DNA of 41,110 nucleotides from Maribacter sp. (lineage in GTDB: Bacteria > Bacteroidota > Bacteroidia > Flavobacteriales > Flavobacteriaceae). Each line of letters opens with the position of its first letter. The stretch's first letter is position 1. Positions 35,413 through 41,110 of this stretch are shown piece after piece. The stretch covers positions 1 to 41,110 of the forward strand of contig JAHDDP010000027.1 in the NCBI GenBank assembly GCA_020629285.1, in the 5' to 3' direction. Under the pieces are notes generated by a model. It searched no databases, was not told where the DNA came from, and saw only the letters and a program-made list of their open reading frames with translations. The position numbers were made by a program, and so were the translations under genes.

Positions 35413-36441
35413 ATGCCTGAACCCGATCCAATTTATATACTTGCTATAGAATCTTCTTGTGACGACACTTCTGCGGCAGTTTTAAAGAACGATAAGGTGC
35501 TCAGTAATGTTGTGGCCACCCAGGCTATTCACGAAGAATATGGAGGGGTTGTACCAGAACTTGCCTCTAGAGCACATCAACAAAATATTGTCCCAGTCGT
35601 TCATCAAGCCATAGCCAAAGCAAATATCGATAAAAAACAATTATCAGCCATAGCATTTACACGCGGACCAGGACTTATGGGTTCATTACTTGTTGGCACC
35701 TCATTCGCAAAATCTTTATCCTTAGGTTTAGATATACCGCTAATTGAAGTTAACCACATGAAAGCCCATATTTTAGCTCATTTTATAGATGACGAAACTA
35801 TGAAGGCACCATCATTTCCTTTTTTGGCATTGACCATTAGTGGTGGTCATACGCAAGTAGTTCAAGTCAATGATTTCTTTGATATGAAAATTATTGGGCA
35901 AACTTTAGATGACGCAGTTGGTGAAGCATTCGATAAGAGTGCGAAAATTTTAGGTCTACCCTACCCTGGCGGACCATTAATAGACAAATATGCAAGAACT
36001 GGCAATCCTCATAAATTTGAATTCACCATACCAAATGTAAAAGACTTGGATTTTAGTTTTAGCGGATTAAAAACCAATATTTTATACTTTATTCAAAGAC
36101 AAACGAAAGAAAATCCGGATTTTATCAAGAACAATTTAGAGGATATTTGTGCTTCCATTCAATATACGATCATCACTATATTGATGAGAAAATTGAAAAA
36201 AGCTGTAAAACAGACTGGTATAAAAGAAATTGCCATTGGCGGTGGAGTATCAGCAAATTCCGGTATTAGAAACGCATTGGTTGAAGCACAATCCAAGTTT
36301 GGATGGAAAACCTATATTCCTAAATTTGAGTATTGCACTGACAATGCTGCCATGATAGGTATTGTAGGCTATCAAAAATACAAGAACGAGAAATTTTCTC
36401 AACAAGATGTAACGGCTAAAGCCAGGTATGTTATATCATAG
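35413..36441 (+). CDS. tsaD: TsaD, tRNA threonylcarbamoyladenosine (t6A) synthase subunit
   Basis: 342 residues. It transfers the threonylcarbamoyl group to A37 of ANN-decoding tRNAs together with TsaB and TsaE. I reject the longer frame from 35377 because the promoter -7 box lies inside it. Motifs of the Kae1/TsaD ASKHA fold: ILAIESSCDDTSAAVL at the N-terminus; the metal-binding H115 and H119 in NHMKAHILAH; ISGGHTQVV; and C-terminal AIGGGVSANSGIR and CTDNAAMIG with the metal-binding Asp. All hallmark residues are present. It is the first of a plus-strand run that includes rsmE 17 bases downstream. Confidence 0.97.
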   Translation: MPEPDPIYILAIESSCDDTSAAVLKNDKVLSNVVATQAIHEEYGGVVPELASRAHQQNIVPVVHQAIAKANIDKKQLSAIAFTRGPGLMGSLLVGTSFAKSLSLGLDIPLIEVNHMKAHILAHFIDDETMKAPSFPFLALTISGGHTQVVQVNDFFDMKIIGQTLDDAVGEAFDKSAKILGLPYPGGPLIDKYARTGNPHKFEFTIPNVKDLDFSFSGLKTNILYFIQRQTKENPDFIKNNLEDICASIQYTIITILMRKLKKAVKQTGIKEIAIGGGVSANSGIRNALVEAQSKFGWKTYIPKFEYCTDNAAMIGIVGYQKYKNEKFSQQDVTAKARYVIS

Positions 36442-36458
36442 CTTTTAAAACTATTCAC

Positions 36459-37166
36459 ATGCAATTATTTTATAATTCAGATATAAAAGACACTGATGCC
36501 ACTTTCATTTTCGATAGTAATGAAAGTAAGCACATCATAAAAGTTTTGAGAAAAAAAAATGGTGACCAGCTATGGATTACAAATGGTTATGGTTATTTAT
36601 TTGAAGCAAAAATAATTGGGGATAATTTAAAAAAATGCGAGGTAGAACTTGTGTCATCTAAAAAAACCCATCCAAAATCTCATTGGTTACATATAGCAGT
36701 TGCACCAACAAAAATGAATGATCGTTTTGAGTGGTTTTTAGAAAAAGCTACCGAAATAGGGATTGATGAAATAACACCTATCATTTGTGACAGATCAGAA
36801 CGCAAAGTACTAAAACTTGAACGTATGCAACGTGTGTTAGAATCAGCCATGAAGCAATCTTTGCAAACATATCTACCTAAACTAAACGAACCCATTAGTT
36901 TTTCTGAATTTTTAGAAAAACCAGCTGCTGAACTACAATTTATTGCGCATTGTGAAGACACCGAAAGGCATGAACTAAAAAGAAGGGTCGCTGCAGATAA
37001 AGATGTTACAATTTTGATAGGTCCCGAAGGTGATTTTTCTCCCGAAGAGATTAAAAGTGCCATGCAAAAAGGATACGCCCCTGTTGCTATGGGCAAAACA
37101 AGATTAAGAACAGAAACTGCCGCAATCGTAGCTTGCACTATTATAGCAACCATTAACAATGGCTAA
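36459..37166 (+). CDS. rsmE: RsmE, 16S rRNA m3U1498 methyltransferase
   Basis: 235 residues, the normal size. It methylates N3 of U1498 in 16S rRNA with SAM. The N-terminal PUA-like domain (MQLFYNSDIKDTDATFIFDSNESKHIIKVLRKK) is followed by a SPOUT (trefoil knot) methyltransferase domain, with the typical GPEGDFSPEEI and MGKTRLRTETAAIVACTI segments at the knot. KATEIGIDEITPIICDRSE is also diagnostic. It starts 17 bases after tsaD and is presumably co-transcribed with it. No odd feature. Confidence 0.96.
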   Translation: MQLFYNSDIKDTDATFIFDSNESKHIIKVLRKKNGDQLWITNGYGYLFEAKIIGDNLKKCEVELVSSKKTHPKSHWLHIAVAPTKMNDRFEWFLEKATEIGIDEITPIICDRSERKVLKLERMQRVLESAMKQSLQTYLPKLNEPISFSEFLEKPAAELQFIAHCEDTERHELKRRVAADKDVTILIGPEGDFSPEEIKSAMQKGYAPVAMGKTRLRTETAAIVACTIIATINNG

Positions 37167-37204
37167 TATTAAATAGCCAAAAACCCTTTTTATTTATCAC
37201 AACC

Positions 37205-37212
37205 TATTTTTG
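37205..37212 (+). promoter_or_regulatory. Bacteroidota -7 box (TATTTTTG) before the DUF4159 gene
   Basis: An exact TAnnTTTG match. Transcription near 37218 would give a leader of about six bases before the ATG at 37224. A second match, TAGATTTG at 37213-37220, lies so close to the ATG that it would make a leaderless message. No -33 TTG is clear. Confidence 0.35.
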
Positions 37213-37223
37213 TAGATTTGAAT

Positions 37224-37874
37224 ATGAAAAGAATTATATATGTCTTATGCTTTTTCATATTAGTTTTAAATTGGTCTGCCAATGCCCAAGAAATAGCTAT
37301 TTTAAAATATCAAGGTGGTGGAGATTGGTATGCCAACCCCACTGCATTACCTAACTTAATCACCTATTGCAACAATAATATTGACACAACCATAAACAGT
37401 AAACCAGAAACCGTAGAGGTTGGTAGTAGTTCCATTTTTCAATATCCCTTTTTACATATGACAGGGCATGGTAATGTTGTGTTTTCTGATCAAGAATTAG
37501 TAAACTTAAGAAACTACCTTTTATCTGGTGGATTTTTACATATTGATGACAATTATGGCATGAAGCCTTATATTACTAGAGAAATCAAAAAGCTTTTTCC
37601 AAATACAGAATTAGAAGAATTAAGTGCCGAACATCAAATATTTAAAAACACGTATTCTTTTCCGAAAGGGTTGCCAAAAATTCATGAGCATGATGGGCAA
37701 CGCCCACAAGCCTTTGCCATATCAAAAAACAATAGAATTGTATTATTGTTTACATCAGAATCAGATTTAGGTGATGGATGGGAAGACCCATCGGTGCACA
37801 ACGACCCTGCAGAGGTAAGAGAAAAAGCGCTACAAATGGGCGCCAATATTATAACTTATGCCTTTAAAAATTAA
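37224..37874 (+). CDS. DUF4159-domain exported protein
   Basis: 216 residues from the ATG at 37224 (a TTG two codons earlier is possible). It has a signal peptide, MKRIIYVLCFFILVLNWSANAQ, so it is periplasmic or secreted. The body matches DUF4159 (PF13709) in Bacteroidota: AILKYQGGGDWYANPTALPNLI at the front, LHMTGHGNVVFSDQE, GGFLHIDDNYG and a C-terminal FTSESDLGDGWEDPSVHNDP. The conserved GH, DD and GDGWED patches suggest a ThuA/glutamine-amidotransferase-like fold, but its function is unknown. It lies 57 bases after rsmE and three bases before the AI-2E-like transporter gene, implying a transcript with that gene. Confidence 0.88.
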   Translation: MKRIIYVLCFFILVLNWSANAQEIAILKYQGGGDWYANPTALPNLITYCNNNIDTTINSKPETVEVGSSSIFQYPFLHMTGHGNVVFSDQELVNLRNYLLSGGFLHIDDNYGMKPYITREIKKLFPNTELEELSAEHQIFKNTYSFPKGLPKIHEHDGQRPQAFAISKNNRIVLLFTSESDLGDGWEDPSVHNDPAEVREKALQMGANIITYAFKN

Positions 37875-37877
37875 TCA

Positions 37878-38978
37878 ATGACCGCAAAAACCATATCGCA
37901 AGGCATATTAAGAGCAATAGGTGTATTAGTTGGCATAGCCATTTTACTCTATTTTTTATATACCATACAATCTGTTATCGCGTATTTGGCAATTGCAGCA
38001 GTTATCGCATTAATAGGCAGCCCACTAGTACGCTTTTTTAGATTACGGCTTAAATTACCAAATATACTGGCAGTTATCATCACAATGGTTCTCATGGTGG
38101 GTTTGTTGGCAGGTATTATAGCTCTATTCATACCATTGTTAACAGAGCAAGGCAAAAACCTGTCGTTACTTGATATAGACGAATTGCAGAAAAGCTTAAA
38201 TACATTATACCATCAAATTACAAATTACCTAGGCTTATCATCGCATATAGTAGAAGATGTAATTGACGATTCTGGTTTAGAACAAAATATTTTACAAGGT
38301 TTGGATATTGGTTTTATCCCGAATTTTTTGAACTCCTTTTTAAACATCTTGAGCACGGCGAGTATTGGTTTATTTTCAGTTCTTTTTATTTCTTTTTTCT
38401 TTTTAAAGGACAGTAAATTATTTGAACACGGTTTATTGATTTTCGTTCCGGTCGATAAAAAGAAAGGCACCACCAATTCAATTGGAAAAATTAATGGATT
38501 ATTGTCAAGATACTTTGTTGGTCTTTTACTACAGATTTTTATCCTATTTGTCATTTACACGATTGTCTTACTTATAGTCGGTATTGAAAATGCAGTAGTA
38601 ATAGCCTTTCTTTGTGCCCTTTTTAATATCATACCTTACATAGGTCCTATAATAGGTGGTGTTATCATGTTGACATTGACCATGACCAGTAATTTAGGTT
38701 CTGATTTTAGTGAAGTAATATTACCAAAAACAGGTTACGTCTTTATAGGATTGCTCATAGGGCAATTGGTAGACAATTTTTTCTCCCAACCTTTCATATT
38801 TTCCAATAGTGTAAAGTCTCATCCCTTAGAGATTTTCTTGGTTATTATCATTGCAGGCTTGTTATTTGGTACAGTTGGTATGATAGTAGCTGTTCCTGGA
38901 TATACTGCTATTAAAGTTATTTTAAAAGAATTTCTTTCTGACAACCAAATAGTAAAATCTTTGACCCATAATCTTTAG
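37878..38978 (+). CDS. AI-2E/PerM-family membrane protein
   Basis: 366 residues with seven or eight hydrophobic segments, for example residues ~14-50, 62-88, 150-178, 211-240, 240-270 and 295-345. The topology and signature VDNFFSQPFIFSNSVKSHPLEIFLVIIIAGLLFG fit the AI-2E transporter/PerM/YdiK family (PF01594). Members export autoinducer-2 in E. coli (TqsA) or act as ion or metabolite permeases; the substrate of Bacteroidota members is not established. The gene begins three bases after the DUF4159 gene stop and ends six bases before the THUMP-like methyltransferase gene, so all three are probably one unit. Confidence 0.9.
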   Translation: MTAKTISQGILRAIGVLVGIAILLYFLYTIQSVIAYLAIAAVIALIGSPLVRFFRLRLKLPNILAVIITMVLMVGLLAGIIALFIPLLTEQGKNLSLLDIDELQKSLNTLYHQITNYLGLSSHIVEDVIDDSGLEQNILQGLDIGFIPNFLNSFLNILSTASIGLFSVLFISFFFLKDSKLFEHGLLIFVPVDKKKGTTNSIGKINGLLSRYFVGLLLQIFILFVIYTIVLLIVGIENAVVIAFLCALFNIIPYIGPIIGGVIMLTLTMTSNLGSDFSEVILPKTGYVFIGLLIGQLVDNFFSQPFIFSNSVKSHPLEIFLVIIIAGLLFGTVGMIVAVPGYTAIKVILKEFLSDNQIVKSLTHNL

Positions 38979-38984
38979 ATTGTT

Positions 38985-40163
38985 GTGAATAAAGAATTAA
39001 TAAGTAGTGAAGTACAAAATTTTATTGATGATAACCTAAAGACCGATATTCACAAAATCATTTTATCAAAACCAAAGTTCAACAATGTCAGCCAAAAAGA
39101 GTTGGCTGAACAAATCGAGTCGAAAGTAAGGGCAAAATCAAAATTACCTACATGGTTTAAAACCAAAAATATATATTATCCTAACAAACTTAATCTTTCA
39201 CAGACTTCATCAGAAATTACGGCAAATTACAAAGCTTCATTAATAGAAGGCAATTCTTTAATTGATATAACTGGTGGTTTTGGGGTAGATTCATTTGCGT
39301 TTTCCCGTAAAGTAAAACAAGTCACTCACCTCGAAAAAAACGAAGCTCTATCTAAAATTGCAGATTACAATTTCGCCCAAATGGGCATTACAAATATAAA
39401 ATGTATTTCAGAAGATGGATTAGCATTTTTGAATAACACCTCTAACACATATAATTGGCTTTATGTAGACCCATCTAGAAGAGACAAGAACAACAAAAAA
39501 GTATATTACTTAGCTGATTGCGAACCCAATGTAATAAGCAACATGCATCTTTTACTGTCAAAATCTTCGAATCTAATTATTAAAACCGGACCATTGTTAG
39601 ATATTAAAAGCGGTCTAAAAGAATTGGGATCTGTAAAAGAGATACACATTGTAGCTGTTAACAATGATGTAAAAGAGCTACTATGGCTAATTGAAAAGGG
39701 TTTTAATAGTGAAACTCTTATAAGAACAGTAAATTTTAAATCTAATAATGTACAAGAGTTCAATTTTAATATAAGCGACGAGGAACATACAATCTCTGAA
39801 TATTCAGAGCCTTTGGCATATATATATGAACCAAACGCATCCATTTTAAAATCTGGTTCGTTTCATTTTATAGGAAAGCATTTCAACTTACATAAACTTC
39901 ACCCTAATTCTCATTTATACACATCAGAAAAATTAATTGAGTTTCCTGGGCGTATATTTAAAGTTGAAGATATTTATGATTACTCAAAGAAAACATTTAA
40001 AAAATCAGGGATTTCCAAAGCCAATATCACCACAAGAAATTTCCCGGATTCGGTTGAAAAAATCAGAAAAAAACTAGGCATTAAAGACGGTGGAAACGAC
40101 TACCTATTCTGCACCACGAACATCGATGGAAAATTAATAATAATTTCTACTTTTCAACATTAA
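38985..40163 (+). CDS. THUMP-like-domain SAM-dependent methyltransferase
   Basis: 392 residues, starting at GTG (38985); no ATG is in a better position. A central class I methyltransferase core has LIDITGGFGVDSFAF for SAM binding, followed by LEKNEALSKIA (acidic end of strand 2) and WLYVDPSRRDK. The last is a DPSR variant of the catalytic DPPY of nucleic-acid methylases. The C-terminal ~100 residues match the THUMP-like domain (PF18096) of such proteins, ending DYLFCTTNIDGKLIIISTF. An RNA or DNA substrate is likely but unproven. It ends the tsaD-led run; a 412-base gap follows. Confidence 0.86.
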   Translation: MNKELISSEVQNFIDDNLKTDIHKIILSKPKFNNVSQKELAEQIESKVRAKSKLPTWFKTKNIYYPNKLNLSQTSSEITANYKASLIEGNSLIDITGGFGVDSFAFSRKVKQVTHLEKNEALSKIADYNFAQMGITNIKCISEDGLAFLNNTSNTYNWLYVDPSRRDKNNKKVYYLADCEPNVISNMHLLLSKSSNLIIKTGPLLDIKSGLKELGSVKEIHIVAVNNDVKELLWLIEKGFNSETLIRTVNFKSNNVQEFNFNISDEEHTISEYSEPLAYIYEPNASILKSGSFHFIGKHFNLHKLHPNSHLYTSEKLIEFPGRIFKVEDIYDYSKKTFKKSGISKANITTRNFPDSVEKIRKKLGIKDGGNDYLFCTTNIDGKLIIISTFQH

Positions 40164-40575
40164 AAATCATCCAAAAAAAAATCGTTTTGAAGTTTTCTAT
40201 GTCCACACATTCATAAAAATTAGAATGTAAAATTCACTAACTATAACGTTGTAAATTATAAAATTATCTGTAGATATTTTCTTACATTTAACAACAAAAA
40301 TGTTAAAAAAAGAACTTAATGATTTACAAATTATATCAACCCTAAATTATTGATAACCCAATAATTACGCCTATTAATACAATTAATTACAATAACAATA
40401 GCTTATATGAGTAATATTAGCCTAATAAAAAAATACAACTATACTTACGGTAATTCAAGTAAAATTGCTATTATTATACCAGATTTTGATTTTTTTAACA
40501 TTTAATACTGCAACTAAAAAATTTAAATAATACAAAATCTACTTAATTAATTTAAACTAACAAACAACAAGGATT
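40164..40575. other. AT-rich leader region upstream of the SusC-type receptor gene
   Basis: No credible coding frame is seen. It includes a poly-A stretch just after the methyltransferase gene (40178-40187), an AT-rich hairpin AATTATTG (40345-40352) / CAATAATT (40359-40366) and a near-consensus TACATTTA (about 40282). Such receptors often have long leaders in this phylum; I could not place a promoter with confidence. Confidence 0.3.
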
Positions 40576-41110
40576 ATGAATCAAAAACGTGATTACACGT
40601 TGATGAAATCTGGAAAAAGGTCTTCCTTTTTTAAATCTGGAATTTTATCGATGATCGTTTGCTTAGGCACCCAAATGGTACAAGCAAATGAAAACACAAG
40701 TGCTTCAAATAAAGTTGAAGTAAAAACAGTTCAATCTACTATTACGGGTACCGTTTTAGATGACACAGGCCAACCACTACCAGGAGCCAATGTTGTCGAA
40801 AAAGGAACAACGAATGGTACGCAAACAGATTTTGACGGTAATTATACCTTAAACGTATCTGATGGCGCAACTTTAGTATTTAGCTATATAGGGTTTAAAA
40901 GCACTGAGATAGCTGTAAATGGTCAATCAAGTGTGAATGCAACTTTAGCTGAAGATGCTGCTGCTCTAGACGAAGTTATTGTATTAGGGTATTCTCAACA
41001 AACAAGAGGTGATCTAACAGGCTCGGTAGCATCTGTAGATGTATCTGAAGCAACGAAAGCACCAGTTGTAAATGCTGCTTCTGCTTTACAAGGTCGTGTA
41101 AGTGGTGTAA
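40576..41110 (+). CDS. SusC/RagA-family TonB-linked outer-membrane receptor, N-terminal part (3' truncated)
   Basis: The first 178 codons of a receptor normally ~1000 residues long. A basic stretch and a hydrophobic segment (FFKSGILSMIVCLGTQMVQA) form the export signal. Then comes a CarboxypepD_reg-like domain (about 48-125) opening TITGTVLDDTGQPLPGANVVEKGTTNGTQTDFDGNYTL. The line LDEVIVLGYSQQTRGDLTGSVASV marks the junction to the plug domain and is the hallmark of SusC-type proteins. These receptors import glycans or other large ligands with a SusD lipoprotein, driven by TonB. The partner and substrate genes lie outside the window. Confidence 0.95.
   Translation, partial: MNQKRDYTLMKSGKRSSFFKSGILSMIVCLGTQMVQANENTSASNKVEVKTVQSTITGTVLDDTGQPLPGANVVEKGTTNGTQTDFDGNYTLNVSDGATLVFSYIGFKSTEIAVNGQSSVNATLAEDAAALDEVIVLGYSQQTRGDLTGSVASVDVSEATKAPVVNAASALQGRVSGV

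Noticed and set aside
37161-37178. Possible hairpin GGCTA/TAGCC at the rsmE stop
   Set aside because: Only five pairs with a poor tail; too weak to call a terminator.
40345-40366. AT-rich hairpin AATTATTG/CAATAATT upstream of the receptor gene
   Set aside because: Eight A/T-rich pairs are expected by chance in such DNA, and no T run follows.

Overview
The window is a stretch of low-GC Bacteroidota chromosome, most likely from a marine member of the Flavobacteriaceae (relatives such as Maribacter or Zobellia fit best, inferred from family content and gene order only). Supporting signs are a type IX secretion (T9SS) C-terminal sorting domain, a SusC/RagA-type TonB-dependent receptor, a bacillithiol gene (bshA), an LptD, an Hdr-like redox pair, and several upstream boxes that match the Bacteroidota promoter consensus TAnnTTTG (-7) with or without a TTG (-33). 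No tRNA, rRNA, insertion sequence, CRISPR array or phage gene was seen.

Region 1 (1-9273, all plus strand) is the distal part of an exopolysaccharide/capsule/O-antigen locus: a GT4 glycosyltransferase cut by the window edge, a PglC-like initiating phosphosugar transferase, three short-chain dehydrogenases, an SMP-30-type lactonase, an ATP-grasp ligase and three GT2 glycosyltransferases. The lactonase, ATP-grasp enzyme and SDRs look like a dedicated set for building or decorating an unusual sugar or sugar acid. This is the best candidate here for undescribed chemistry. A clear terminator at 9310-9358 closes it.

Region 2 (9274-13626, plus strand) holds a T9SS-exported modular surface protein (CBM-like domain, four Ig-like repeats, a further beta domain, sorting domain) and a lipoprotein with two FN3-like modules, each followed by a strong terminator. 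They may be matrix or surface partners of the polysaccharide, but only position suggests this.

Region 3 (13643-24518, minus strand) carries an OmpA-family protein with its own promoter, then a tightly packed run that reads from an N-acetylmuramoyl-L-alanine amidase through an MlaD-like lipid-transport protein, a membrane Fe-S/Hdr-type pair, a conserved small protein, a GH3-beta-lactamase fusion, bshA and a lipoprotein. The theme is cell envelope and redox.

Region 4 (24623-35347): LptD and RidA on the plus strand, then on the minus strand tamB, pfkA, gapA and a BadF/NagK-type kinase (envelope assembly and central sugar metabolism).

Region 5 (35413-41110, plus strand): tsaD, rsmE, a DUF4159 protein, an AI-2E/PerM-type membrane protein, a THUMP-like methyltransferase, and the start of a SusC-type receptor that runs off the window.
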